Assembly (NCBI RefSeq): GCF_008802365.1
Contig: NZ_VZQZ01000008.1
Span: forward strand, 1 to 64,000
Origin: Oryzomonas japonica
GTDB lineage: Bacteria; Desulfobacterota; Desulfuromonadia; Geobacterales; Pseudopelobacteraceae
Direction of reading: 5' to 3'
Length of the DNA: 64,000 nucleotides
Part shown: positions 54,038 to 63,984 of the stretch, piece after piece
Numbering within the stretch: position 1 is the stretch's first letter
Layout: each line of letters opens with the position of its first letter
Notes under the pieces: generated by a model
The model's database searches: none
Told to the model about the DNA's origin: nothing
Seen by the model: only the letters and a program-made list of their open reading frames with translations
Translations under genes and position numbers: made by a program

Positions 54038-57000
54038 ATGAAAAGCCAGCTAAAAACGACCCTCGCGCTTTCCTCAGCGGTTACCGCAGTCATGCTGTTC
54101 GTGCTGGTAGCCCTTGCCCCATCCGCCCATGCCGCATTCACCATCAAGGTCATCAGTAATGACCGGAGCACCACCCCGGCCACCCGTGCGCCGCTGAGCG
54201 ACTACAAGTGGCTGGTCCAGGAGGACAATACCTTCGATGCGGTAGGCAACGTCGGAAAGTTCAACAGCACCGACAGCCTGTCCGTATCGATCCATAAGAG
54301 CAACGCCAAGGTGCTGGCCAGCGGCACCGGCGCAAACCCGGTGGTCAACCTCCCGCCGGGACGCTATTTCGTTTCGGTGCAGGCCGGCAACCATTACAAC
54401 GTGGGCGGTTCGCCGGTTCGGGCCGAGGACGACGGGGGCTCCGTCACGGTGGTCATCAACAAATTTCCGGTGCCCCTGGCCCAGATCACGGTGTTGGTGT
54501 TCAACGATAATGCCCCCATCAACGGCGCCTGGGATACGGTCGAGAACCTGCTGGGCGATTTCCGGGTCTATCTTTTTGACCAGTTGGGGCAGCAGTCCCA
54601 GGATGCCTTCGGCAACCCCATCGGCACCACCTACAACGTGAATCCTGACGGCACCCCGGTTGTGGACGCCAACGGCAATGCTTCGATCAAATCCAAAGGG
54701 CCGGGCTATGTCCTGAGCAAATCAACCCTCATCGATACCACCTTCAACTACAATGCCGTTGTTCCCAATCTGTCACCGGGCAAATACGGCATCTGGGTAC
54801 AACCGTCCGACGGCCGCCCCTGGGTGCAGACCTCCACCATCGAAGGCACACCCGGTATCGACAACTGGGTGCTGGCGGGCGAGCCGAACTTTTTCACCGA
54901 AACCGGCTTTTTCGGCGTCCACAGTTTTATCGGTTTTGTCCTCCCGTCGGATTACCCGGGGGATGCCGTCTACCCGAAGACCCAGTTCGCCACCACGGGG
55001 ACGGGCGTAGTTACCGGCCAAGTCGTGCAGAATCGCATCTTCCGACCGCCGCTGCAGATGGGGCTTAACCCCGGCGACCCGGTCCCCACAGCCTACATCG
55101 GCCTTTCCGACAACAACGCTGCCAATCAATCGGTCTTTGTCATGGGGTGCCCCGGGCAGGTCACCAGCGGCCCGGCAACCGGCTCAAGCTGCGACGCCAA
55201 TGCCCGTTTCACCATCAATGGCGTGCCTCCCGGCACCTATACCCTGACCATGTGGGATTATCCCCTCGACCAGATCATCGACTTTCGTACCATCGTCGTG
55301 CCGCCGGCCGCCGCAGGTCCGACCCCGGTCGCGGTCCCGGTGGAAAATTGCCCAACAAACAGCGCCACCTATCCCTTCTGCCCGAGTATCGTGTTTCAGT
55401 GGTTCGGCAACCTGGAGGGGTGCGTTGCGGTCCCTGGCAACGATTGCAGCTCGGGTAAAACCGGCCTCCCGAACGAGGTCATAAACCTCAGGCTGCGGGA
55501 CGGCTCGCTGTACCAGACCACCACGTCCAACACCGACGGCACCTACAACTTCCCCGAGGTCTTTCCCTTCTTCAAGTGGATTGTGGTGGAGAGCGACCCG
55601 GCGGACATGAAGCCCATGGGCGCCACCGTCAAGGTCGACAAGGGAGGGCCTTTCGCCAATACCACCTGGGACCCCACCGGCAACAACAACGTCATCCCGC
55701 TCCTGGAGCAACGGACCGACCCGGCCGGGACCATGACCGAGGCCATGATCCTCTACATGGACAATACCAATGTCATTGACTGGTCCAAGCGGCCCTATGG
55801 CACGGATGAAACCGGCTATATCTTCGGCATGGTCTCCTACGCCTTTACCCGTACGCCGCTTAACCCGGCCAATGCAACTCAGTCCCCTTGGGAGCCGGGG
55901 ATACCGGATGTGGAGATGCGGCTCTACAAGGTCACCGGCTACGATACCGCCGGCAAACCGCTCTTCGACCGTACCGCTCCCGTTGCCACGACTCTGAGCG
56001 ACAGTTGGAACAAAAACTATCCAACCGGTTGCCTGGATGCCATGAAAAAGGCCGGGATCGACATCAACTCCGGCGGTATTCCCCTGGATAGTTATATCGA
56101 CTGTTCGGAAACCATGCCGATCTGGAACCAGATCAAACCGGGGGTCTTCGACGGCACCTACCTCTTCGACCGCGATGCCCAGGGCAATCCGCTCCCGGCC
56201 GGCGACTACGTGGTGGAGGCGGTCGCTCCCAACGGCTACGAGGTGATCAAGGAGGAGGACCAGAACTTTATCCTGGCCGGCCCGGTTTTCCCGGACATCA
56301 ACCCGTCGTTGCCGCAGCCCGCCGCACTGAAGCGTTTGCAACGCCTGATGCAACTCAAGAAGCCCAACCCTGCCGTAACCCCGCCGGCGTGCGTCGGCCC
56401 CGATCATACCATCCCTGCCTTCATGACCTATGACGGAACCACGCCGGTGCCCAACGCCGGCCAGGTCACGCCCCTGTGCACCATGAAGCTGGTCCACCTG
56501 CAACCGGCGCAGAATTTCAACGCCGACTTCCGCTTCTTTACCCAGGTGCCGCTGGCCGCCCGCATCATCGGCCTGGTCACCGACGACCTGGCCCTGGAGT
56601 TCCGGGCCGGCAACCCGCGCCTCGGCGACAAGATCGGCCCCTCCTTCATGCCGGTTTCGTTCCAGGACTATGCCGGAAACGAACTGGCCAGAACCTATAC
56701 CGACGAGTGGGGACAGTACAACTCCCTGATTCCCGCCACCTTCTGGACCAATACCCCCAACCCCACCGGGGTGAGCCCCAATATAGTGAACATCGTCCTG
56801 AATCCCCCCTACAAGGCCGACCCGATCACCCGGCAGCTTGATCCGAAACGGCCCGAGCCGTGGTGGAAACCGGGCTATCCGACCGCGCCGTTCCCCATGG
56901 ATGTGTGGGCCGGCAAGATCACCTATGCCGACACCCCCATGGTCCCCCTTCGTCCCGGGGTAGACACCGTGGCGATCGACTGTAGTCTTCCCGACGGCAC

Positions 57001-59515
57001 CCCGGTCATCAACCAGGTGAATGGCCCGGCCGGCGGGCCATGGGTCGAAACCCCGTCCGCCACGTCCCTGATAACGATCTCATCGGGCGGGCTGGTCCAG
57101 ACCGGCAACCTGGACCCGACCTTCGGCGGCACCCTGACCAAGAACTACGGCTTCGGTACTGCGGGAGACGTGTTCGTCACCCCTGCCGGGTCCCAGTTTG
57201 GTTCGGCCAATACCAAAAAACTCCAGGTCGTAACATGGACGGACGCCGCGGTTGTGGCGAACGGCCTGACGCTCAACGCGGACGGCACCCCGGGGGCCGC
57301 TCTCCCATCCGGGGTCTACCAGTTGACGGTCAGGCGCGCCGACAACCACAAGATGGCCGACATCGGTATCACGCTCCATGTGGGGCTCCCGGCGGCGCAG
57401 GTAAGAAAGGTCATCCCGGGCCAGCTCATCCAGGACGCGATCGATGCCGCCAACAGTGGCGACCTTATCCTGGTCGCGCCGGGCGCCTACCCTGAAAACC
57501 TGATCCTGTGGAAACCGGTGCGGCTCCAGGGGTACGGCGCCTATGCGACCACCATCGACGCCGGGGCCTTCACACCCGACAAGCAGGCGGCCTGGACCGC
57601 AAAGCAAACGGCGATAACCGCCACCGGTCCCGCCAACAACTGGCTGATCGACGCCCAACAACCCGACTACTTCCTGGAGACCGGGGCGGCCGTTTATGTC
57701 CTCGCCCCCACGGTGCAGACATCGGTGACCTTACCGGGCGGCACGGCGATAACCGTCAACACCTTCGGGCCCGGTGTCAACCAGGCCATGATCGACGGTT
57801 TTACCCTGACCCGGGCCAATTTGGGCGGCGGGGTCAACGTCCATGCCAATGCCCATTACCTCCAGATCAGCAACAACAAATTCGTCTCCAACAACGGCAC
57901 CTTCGGCGGCGGTATCCGCATCGGCACGCCGACCGCCGTCTCCAATACCGTTGCGACCCTGTATGCCACCTCCAATAACGATAACGTTCGCATCCTGAAC
58001 AACGAGATTTCCTTCAACGGCGGCACCGGCTTCAACAACGGCAGCGGCGGCGGCATCGCCCTGTTCAAAGGGACCGATAACTACGTGGTGGGCAACAACT
58101 GGATCTGCGGCAACTACGCCTCCCTCGGTGGGGCGGGGATCGCCCAGCAGGGGCTCAGTAACAACGGTCTCATCGAGAACAATACGATCCTGTTCAACGA
58201 ATCCTTCGATGAAGGTGCCGGGATTTTCCTGAGCGGCGAAACTCCGATCACCGTAGCAGGCATTACCGAGGGGGTGGGAAGTGTGGTCATCAACGCCAAC
58301 CTGCTCCAGGGCAACAAGGCCGGCAATCTGGGCGGCGCCATCGGCATCCTGCGCTTCAACGGCCAGGACGTCCAGGCCAACCCCGACAACACCCTGGCAG
58401 CCAAATGGTACAAGGCCGAAATCTACAACAACATGATCGTCAACAACCTGAGCGCGTCCTTTGGCGGCGGTATCGCCATCTCGGACGCCCTTGACGTGAC
58501 CATTGCCGGCAACACCATCGCCAACAACGACAGCACCGGAACCGGCGAAGTGGCCCTTGGCGCGGTCCCGGTGAACGTCGATGGGGCCGATGCGGTCTAC
58601 AACCTGCCCCAGGGCGCCCAATCCACTCCCATGGCCGCTGGCATCGGCGTGCAGCCCCTGAGCACCACACTCCTGAACGTCATGACCGATGCCGCCACAA
58701 AGGCCAAATACCTGAACCGGTATGATACGAACCCGGTCATCGTCAACGACATCATCTACGGCAACCTGTCCTATTACTGGGCGGGCTTCGATCAGAACGT
58801 CAACGCCGGGGTGACGACTCCGCCCAAATACGCTATTTGGGATCTTGGTGTTTTCGGTGACCCGGCAGGCGCCACCGGGCTCCTGAACCCGCAGTACAGT
58901 CTCCTGACCAGACAGAACGACCCGGCCTTCAGCTTCCCGGGCGGCAGGAGCGTAAAACCGTATCCCTTCAACAGCGCCGCGCCGACCGGCAACAATGTGG
59001 TCGGCGACCCAAAACTGGTCAGCACGTACCGCAACACGATCAACGCCACCCAGGGGGGGGCGGCCATCGGCAATTTCATCTCGTTCAATTACTCCCCCAT
59101 AAGCCTTGCGGGGAACTATCATATTAATGCCGCCTCTCCCGCCCGGGGTGCAGGAAGTGTGGGAGCTCCGGTCTTCAGCTGGAACAGCACCTACCTGGAC
59201 CTGGATTTCGACGGGGACAGCAGGGCCGCCCCAGTGGATGTGGGCGCCGACTACTACAACGCCAAGGGGGACGTTAACGGCGACGGCGTGGTCAATATCT
59301 TCGACGTCCTGATCGCCCTGCAGATGGCAACCGGGAACTATCCGGCGGCCCAGGTTACCGCCGGCATGCTCAACAACGTCCACGTAGCCCCCCTGAGCGT
59401 GACCGGACGGCCTGCCGGCGGCGTTGCCCAGTACAACCCGCCGGCCATCGATACGGTTTCCGTTGCGGATGCCTTGTTGATACTGCAGCGGGCGGTGGGA
59501 GTCGTGTTCTGGTAA
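54038..59515 (+). CDS. Giant secreted protein: Ig-like repeats, parallel beta-helix and dockerin-like tail
   Basis: Protein of 1825 residues. A signal peptide (~1-32, cleavage after AHA) is followed by several carboxypeptidase-regulatory or Cna-B-like beta-sandwich segments (~130-1000; for example LRLRDGSLYQTTTSNTDGTY) and an IPT-like segment (~1030-1115). A right-handed parallel beta-helix follows (~1125-1560; IQDAIDAANSGDLILVAPGA and many NN-ladder turns such as ISNNKFVSNNGTF). The protein ends in a dockerin-like calcium module (~1742-1825; DVNGDGVVNIFD and VSVADALLILQRAVG). CGGAGG precedes the ATG. Three secreted copper-oxidase-like proteins follow on the same strand. It is probably an extracellular scaffold or binding protein; no enzymatic residues are identified. 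Confidence 0.85.
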   Translation: MKSQLKTTLALSSAVTAVMLFVLVALAPSAHAAFTIKVISNDRSTTPATRAPLSDYKWLVQEDNTFDAVGNVGKFNSTDSLSVSIHKSNAKVLASGTGANPVVNLPPGRYFVSVQAGNHYNVGGSPVRAEDDGGSVTVVINKFPVPLAQITVLVFNDNAPINGAWDTVENLLGDFRVYLFDQLGQQSQDAFGNPIGTTYNVNPDGTPVVDANGNASIKSKGPGYVLSKSTLIDTTFNYNAVVPNLSPGKYGIWVQPSDGRPWVQTSTIEGTPGIDNWVLAGEPNFFTETGFFGVHSFIGFVLPSDYPGDAVYPKTQFATTGTGVVTGQVVQNRIFRPPLQMGLNPGDPVPTAYIGLSDNNAANQSVFVMGCPGQVTSGPATGSSCDANARFTINGVPPGTYTLTMWDYPLDQIIDFRTIVVPPAAAGPTPVAVPVENCPTNSATYPFCPSIVFQWFGNLEGCVAVPGNDCSSGKTGLPNEVINLRLRDGSLYQTTTSNTDGTYNFPEVFPFFKWIVVESDPADMKPMGATVKVDKGGPFANTTWDPTGNNNVIPLLEQRTDPAGTMTEAMILYMDNTNVIDWSKRPYGTDETGYIFGMVSYAFTRTPLNPANATQSPWEPGIPDVEMRLYKVTGYDTAGKPLFDRTAPVATTLSDSWNKNYPTGCLDAMKKAGIDINSGGIPLDSYIDCSETMPIWNQIKPGVFDGTYLFDRDAQGNPLPAGDYVVEAVAPNGYEVIKEEDQNFILAGPVFPDINPSLPQPAALKRLQRLMQLKKPNPAVTPPACVGPDHTIPAFMTYDGTTPVPNAGQVTPLCTMKLVHLQPAQNFNADFRFFTQVPLAARIIGLVTDDLALEFRAGNPRLGDKIGPSFMPVSFQDYAGNELARTYTDEWGQYNSLIPATFWTNTPNPTGVSPNIVNIVLNPPYKADPITRQLDPKRPEPWWKPGYPTAPFPMDVWAGKITYADTPMVPLRPGVDTVAIDCSLPDGTPVINQVNGPAGGPWVETPSATSLITISSGGLVQTGNLDPTFGGTLTKNYGFGTAGDVFVTPAGSQFGSANTKKLQVVTWTDAAVVANGLTLNADGTPGAALPSGVYQLTVRRADNHKMADIGITLHVGLPAAQVRKVIPGQLIQDAIDAANSGDLILVAPGAYPENLILWKPVRLQGYGAYATTIDAGAFTPDKQAAWTAKQTAITATGPANNWLIDAQQPDYFLETGAAVYVLAPTVQTSVTLPGGTAITVNTFGPGVNQAMIDGFTLTRANLGGGVNVHANAHYLQISNNKFVSNNGTFGGGIRIGTPTAVSNTVATLYATSNNDNVRILNNEISFNGGTGFNNGSGGGIALFKGTDNYVVGNNWICGNYASLGGAGIAQQGLSNNGLIENNTILFNESFDEGAGIFLSGETPITVAGITEGVGSVVINANLLQGNKAGNLGGAIGILRFNGQDVQANPDNTLAAKWYKAEIYNNMIVNNLSASFGGGIAISDALDVTIAGNTIANNDSTGTGEVALGAVPVNVDGADAVYNLPQGAQSTPMAAGIGVQPLSTTLLNVMTDAATKAKYLNRYDTNPVIVNDIIYGNLSYYWAGFDQNVNAGVTTPPKYAIWDLGVFGDPAGATGLLNPQYSLLTRQNDPAFSFPGGRSVKPYPFNSAAPTGNNVVGDPKLVSTYRNTINATQGGAAIGNFISFNYSPISLAGNYHINAASPARGAGSVGAPVFSWNSTYLDLDFDGDSRAAPVDVGADYYNAKGDVNGDGVVNIFDVLIALQMATGNYPAAQVTAGMLNNVHVAPLSVTGRPAGGVAQYNPPAIDTVSVADALLILQRAVGVVFW

Positions 59516-59600
59516 CGCGGCCGCCACTGCAAGGGCCGCCGCACCGGAAACATGAGCCAGGTGGCACCTTTCCCAGGAATGGATACAGAGGAGGAGTTCC

Positions 59601-60812
59601 ATGAAAATCGATGTGAAAGCGATACCCCTCGCCCTCGCCCTTGGGCTTATGGCTTGCGTGGTGCCCGCGCTGGCGTTTGTCCAGTACGGTAGCGGTACCA
59701 TGGACACCCGGAATCACAACGGCGCCACCGATGGTTTCATCAAGATGCCGGATGGCAGGGATGTCTATACCTTTGGCTTCACCAACATCTCCGGCCTGAT
59801 TCACTACAACAACCTGTCAACCGCCGTAAGGTCGGGCAGAGCGAAGAACCATGCCGAATTTCCCGCCCCGACCCTGGATTTCAAGGAAGGGCACAACGAA
59901 TACCTCTCCCTGAGCACCCTGGGGATGGCCATGCGGCCCGACCTCTTCGACCCCCACACCATCCACTTCCACGGGTATCCCAATGCGACCCCCGTGTTTG
60001 ACGGGGAGCCGATGGCCAGCATCTCCGTCAATCAGGGCGCCGATTTCACCTATTTCTACCGGCTCAACGACCCGGGCACCTACATCTACCACTGCCACCG
60101 GGAGGCGCCGGAGCATATGGAAATGGGCATGCTGGGAAACCTGGTGGTGCGGCCGCTCCAGGACGACAACAGGGTCGGCCTGGTCTGCGCCGATGGCCGG
60201 GCGGCAGCGGGGGCCGGTTCCTATGCCGGGTTCGCATACAATGACGGAGATTGCTCCACCGGCTATGACAAGGATATCCTGATCCAGTTCGCGGATATCG
60301 ACCCCGCCTTCCACGACGCCGATTCCTTTGCCCAGAAGCTGCCGTTCGCCGATTTCGTGGCCCGCTATTCGGTTCTCAATGGACGCGGCTATCCCGATAC
60401 GGTGGATACGGCCCCGATCACCAACAACGCCAGTGCGTTTTCGGGACTGCTGGGCAATTATGACGCCCAACGCATCCATGCGCTCATGACCATCAACCGG
60501 CCGGGCGGCGAGCGGGTCCTCATCATCCGCCTGTCGAATCTCTCAATCCAGAATTTTGCGACCATCGAAATCCCCGGTCTCCCGGTGCAGGTTATCGGCA
60601 AGGATGCCAAGTTCCTGCGGCGCCCCAACGGCAAGGACCTGCGGTACTACACCAGTTCCGTGCTGATCGGCCCGGGGGAATCGGCAGAGTTGCGCATCGA
60701 TACCACGGGCGTCGCGGCCGGGACCTATTACCTGTATTCCCGCAATCTGGACGAACTGCATGCGGACCAGATGGACCGCAGCGGCGCCATGACCGAGATA
60801 CGAATCAATTAG
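59601..60812 (+). CDS. Secreted multicopper oxidase subunit carrying the type 1 copper site (subunit A)
   Basis: Protein of 403 residues with a signal peptide (cleavage near ALA/FV). It has two cupredoxin domains (~35-195 and ~215-403). The first holds H119-x2-H122-x-H124 (HTIHFHG) and YHCHREAPEHMEMGM with His164, Cys165, His166, His172 and Met177. Taken together this gives a full type 1 set (H119, C165, H172, M177; the H-x4-M spacing is classic) plus four histidines for half of a trinuclear site. The second domain has no ligands. GAGGAGGAG precedes the ATG. The remaining trinuclear histidines occur in the next gene's product. Geobacter OmpB/OmpC-type proteins are the nearest known relatives. 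Confidence 0.86.
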   Translation: MKIDVKAIPLALALGLMACVVPALAFVQYGSGTMDTRNHNGATDGFIKMPDGRDVYTFGFTNISGLIHYNNLSTAVRSGRAKNHAEFPAPTLDFKEGHNEYLSLSTLGMAMRPDLFDPHTIHFHGYPNATPVFDGEPMASISVNQGADFTYFYRLNDPGTYIYHCHREAPEHMEMGMLGNLVVRPLQDDNRVGLVCADGRAAAGAGSYAGFAYNDGDCSTGYDKDILIQFADIDPAFHDADSFAQKLPFADFVARYSVLNGRGYPDTVDTAPITNNASAFSGLLGNYDAQRIHALMTINRPGGERVLIIRLSNLSIQNFATIEIPGLPVQVIGKDAKFLRRPNGKDLRYYTSSVLIGPGESAELRIDTTGVAAGTYYLYSRNLDELHADQMDRSGAMTEIRIN

Positions 60813-60842
60813 AACTACTTGGATCCCTACGGAGGTATATCC

Positions 60843-62468
60843 ATGATGACGATACGGAACACCCTGGGGGCGGTGATGGCGCTAGTGGGACTGTCCTGTT
60901 TTCCCGTAGCCGACGGCTACGCCATGATCGATGGTCATACCGGTGCCGGAACCACCCCGGTTTTCAACCTTACGGCCAAGCAGGGTCGCGTCGCCACGGG
61001 TGACGGCAATAGTCTCATCTTCTGGGGCTTCGCCGATGACGATGGTCAGGATAGCAGCCAGTCGCTCAAGGGACAGGTCCAGTACCCCGGCCCGACTCTG
61101 ATCGTGACCGAGGGGGCCACCGTCACCGTCAATCTGGCCAACACCCTGCCCGAACCGGTTTCCCTGGTGTTTCCGGGGCTTGATGTGCTGACCTCAGTCG
61201 TCCCGGTGTTCCGGAACGGCATGAAGGGCAGGCTCTCTTCCATCGTCCCGGAAGCCGCTCCCAGCGGCAAGCAGACCTATACCTTTACCGCGACCAGGCC
61301 GGGGACGTTCTACTATCAGAGCGGCTCCAACCAGGCGGTCCAGATCAGGATGGGCCTTTTCGGCGCCATCATCGTCAGGCCCAAGGTGCAAACCGCCAAG
61401 ACCTATACCAATGTGTTCCCCAACCACCAGACCACGGACAAGACCTTCACCAAGTTCGCCTACAACGAAGCGGGGGTACCGGATCAGGTTACCCCTCCCG
61501 GCGGCACCGCCATATCCAATATCGGCGCCTCCACCGGCTACGACCGGGAGTTTCTTTACCTCATGAGCGAGATGGACCCCGACTTCCAGGTGTGGATGGA
61601 GTTGGGCAGGAATACGGCCAAGAGCCCGGCCAGTTTCGGCGACTGGATCGACCCGGTCATCAAACGTGATTTCACCCAGTGGAAGGCCAACTACTGGTTC
61701 GCCAACGGTCGCAACGCCCCCGACGATATGGGAGGTGCGTTTGACAAGAACCTTCCGAATCAGCCTTACAACTGCCTGCCCCTCATGCATCCCGGTGAAA
61801 TGATCCTGACCCGCTTCGTCAACATGGGGCGGGATCTGCACCCGCTGCACACCCATGGCAACCACCAAAGGATCGTTGCGGAAGATGGCTTGATCGCCTC
61901 CTCGGCAGCTAACCCCCTGGATCAGAGCCTGACGACTATAACCGGCGCCGACCTGTCCACCGAGGAGTTCACCCTGACCATGGCGCCGGGCAATTCCTTC
62001 GATTCCCTCTTCACCTGGACCGGCAAGGGGCTCGGCTGGGACGCCTACGGCCACAAGCCGGGAGATCCCCCGGCCCCCTACGAGTATCTGGCCGACCACG
62101 TGGGCGGACCCGCCTCCTCGATCATCGCCCCGGGACCCCAGGATACGCTAACATCAAAGTACGCCAACGGCCAGTTCCAGCCTCCCCTCCCGGACGGTAC
62201 CCCGGCGCCGGCACAGGCCGTCCCCACCGTTTTCTCCGCCGATCCGCTGACCCTGACGTTCGATCAATGGTTCAGCGGCAGCCCGTACCTGGGGAGCACC
62301 GAACCGCTCCCCCCCAGCAACGTCAGCCTCAACTACGGCGGATCGAGCTACTACTTCATGTGGCACAGCCATGCAGAACGCGAAATTACCAATAACGATG
62401 TTTTTCCGGGCGGCATGCTGACCATGATGGGGATCGTTCCCGCATCAATAGCACTGCCGGCCGAATAA
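60843..62468 (+). CDS. Secreted multicopper oxidase-like subunit lacking type 1 Cys (subunit B)
   Basis: Protein of 541 residues from the ATG at 60843 (ACGGAGG upstream). After a signal peptide (~1-27) comes a cupredoxin domain whose copper positions are replaced (VSLVFPG in place of HxHG, FYYQSGS in place of YHSH). The C-terminal domain has HPLHTHGNH (H333, H336, H338) and WHSHAERE (H508, H510). The latter has Ser509 where the type 1 Cys should be. It thus offers four histidines for a trinuclear cluster but no type 1 copper. Spacing to its neighbours is 30 and 13 bp, so the three are co-transcribed. Alone it cannot be a standard multicopper oxidase. Confidence 0.85.
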   Translation: MMTIRNTLGAVMALVGLSCFPVADGYAMIDGHTGAGTTPVFNLTAKQGRVATGDGNSLIFWGFADDDGQDSSQSLKGQVQYPGPTLIVTEGATVTVNLANTLPEPVSLVFPGLDVLTSVVPVFRNGMKGRLSSIVPEAAPSGKQTYTFTATRPGTFYYQSGSNQAVQIRMGLFGAIIVRPKVQTAKTYTNVFPNHQTTDKTFTKFAYNEAGVPDQVTPPGGTAISNIGASTGYDREFLYLMSEMDPDFQVWMELGRNTAKSPASFGDWIDPVIKRDFTQWKANYWFANGRNAPDDMGGAFDKNLPNQPYNCLPLMHPGEMILTRFVNMGRDLHPLHTHGNHQRIVAEDGLIASSAANPLDQSLTTITGADLSTEEFTLTMAPGNSFDSLFTWTGKGLGWDAYGHKPGDPPAPYEYLADHVGGPASSIIAPGPQDTLTSKYANGQFQPPLPDGTPAPAQAVPTVFSADPLTLTFDQWFSGSPYLGSTEPLPPSNVSLNYGGSSYYFMWHSHAEREITNNDVFPGGMLTMMGIVPASIALPAE

Positions 62469-62481
62469 TGCGGAGGACACG

Positions 62482-63963
62482 ATGAAGATCGGACAGAGTG
62501 GGACGCGTGTTTTGGTTTTCCTGGCGGTGTTTGTTGCGTCATCCCTTGCAGGCCAGGCCTCGGCAGCGACATACAATCTGCGGGCCGACACGACGACTGC
62601 GACCCTTCCCGACGGCACGGCCGTCACGGTCTGGGGTTTTGCCGACGATACGACCGCCGGAGCGGGGAACGGCGTCGTGTCGGTTCCCGGCCCGCAACTC
62701 ACCGTGGCCGACGGCACCCTCACCATCAACCTGCGGAATAATCTGAAGGTGCCGATCTCTCTGCTCATTCCCGGGCTGCCGGTCGTTCCCAACGCCAACC
62801 CCGCCGCACTGGCGGGCACCCGGGGGGCCACCGCCAATTACGACAACATCGCCCCGGCCGTTCCGATTCCGCAAAATCCCAATTTCCCCCCCTCCAACCC
62901 GGGGACTATCTCCAGCTATGCCACCAAGCAGCGGGTGCGCTCATTTACGACTGAGGTACAGCCGGGCAGTTCGGCGTCATACAGTTTCGGCGCGGTGCGC
63001 CCCGGCACGTTCCTCTACGAAAGCGGCACCCAGCCCGCCGTGCAGATACCCATGGGACTTTACGGGGCGCTGGTCGTCACCGGCACCACAGGGCAGGCCT
63101 ACCCCCCTACGGCAAACAATCCCAACACCACCTTTGACCGCGACCAGGTGGTGCTCTTCAGCGAGATTCTGGCCAAGTACGATTACAGCGCGGGTCGTTT
63201 CGTGACCATGAACGAGGATGTCATCAAGGCGGTCGGGGCCCAGACCTGGACGGCAGCGGTCCCCTCCTTCTCGACCCTCGATTACAAGCCGCTCTACTAC
63301 CTGATCAATGGCAAGTCGTATCCTGACACCATCGCGGCGACGCCGATCTCCGCAGCCCCTAATGCGCCGACCGTACCGGGCATCTACGCCCCTCCCGGCA
63401 AGAAGCTTCTGCTCCGTCTGCTCAACGCCGGGCAGGAGACCCGTGCGCCGGCCATCCAGGGGAGTTATCTGGACAATGTGGACCCCGCGCTTGCCAAGGC
63501 CCACGCGATCTATCCGCAGATCATCGCCGAGGATGCCCGGCTCTACCCCTATGCGAAGCAGGAATTCGCGCCGATCCTTCCGGCCGGCAAGGCCATGGAC
63601 GCGCTCGTGGACCTGACCGCTGCCGTTTCTCCCGGCTACTACGCCCTCTACGACCGGCGTCTTGGGGTAACCAATGCCGGAGTCTACCCCGGCGGCATGA
63701 TGACCTTCCTGGCCAGTTGGGACCCGACGGTAAGGGATTGCAGCCCGTTCAAGGGGGATCTGAACGGTGACGGCACGATCAATGTGTTCGATGTGATCAT
63801 GGCCCTGAAACTTGTTCTGGCCAACGGCTACGATGCCAGGGCCGACATCACCGCCGGCGGAAGCGGGCTATTGACGGCCGGGTTGCCGTGCGGCAAGGGC
63901 ACGGTCACCATTGCCGACGCTCTCCTGATCCTGCAGAAGGCCGTCGGCCTGAACCCGTACTGA
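62482..63963 (+). CDS. Secreted cupredoxin-fold protein without copper ligands, with dockerin-like tail
   Basis: Protein of 493 residues from the ATG at 62482 (CGGAGG upstream). A signal peptide (cleavage near ASA) precedes cupredoxin-like domains that parallel the N-terminal domain of subunit B (TVWGFADD; GTFLYESGTQPAVQIPMGLY), but every histidine of the copper motifs is missing. The C-terminus (~422-493) is a dockerin-like calcium module: DLNGDGTINVFD and VTIADALLILQKAVG, closely matching the tail of the giant protein at 54038. It is probably a structural or docking subunit of the same assembly. It starts 13 bp after subunit B. Confidence 0.85.
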   Translation: MKIGQSGTRVLVFLAVFVASSLAGQASAATYNLRADTTTATLPDGTAVTVWGFADDTTAGAGNGVVSVPGPQLTVADGTLTINLRNNLKVPISLLIPGLPVVPNANPAALAGTRGATANYDNIAPAVPIPQNPNFPPSNPGTISSYATKQRVRSFTTEVQPGSSASYSFGAVRPGTFLYESGTQPAVQIPMGLYGALVVTGTTGQAYPPTANNPNTTFDRDQVVLFSEILAKYDYSAGRFVTMNEDVIKAVGAQTWTAAVPSFSTLDYKPLYYLINGKSYPDTIAATPISAAPNAPTVPGIYAPPGKKLLLRLLNAGQETRAPAIQGSYLDNVDPALAKAHAIYPQIIAEDARLYPYAKQEFAPILPAGKAMDALVDLTAAVSPGYYALYDRRLGVTNAGVYPGGMMTFLASWDPTVRDCSPFKGDLNGDGTINVFDVIMALKLVLANGYDARADITAGGSGLLTAGLPCGKGTVTIADALLILQKAVGLNPY

Positions 63964-63984
63964 TAGAAGGGTGGAACTGCCGTG

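Noticed and set aside
57731-59707. Minus-strand open frame of 658 codons opposite the giant secreted protein
   Set aside because: Long antisense frames are expected opposite GC-rich genes with strong third-position bias. The translation is low in recognisable structure, and the plus-strand product has clear domains and a ribosome binding site.
62482-63700. Functional multicopper oxidase in the last complete gene
   Set aside because: The cupredoxin folds are recognisable but all four copper-binding motifs lack their histidines and cysteine.
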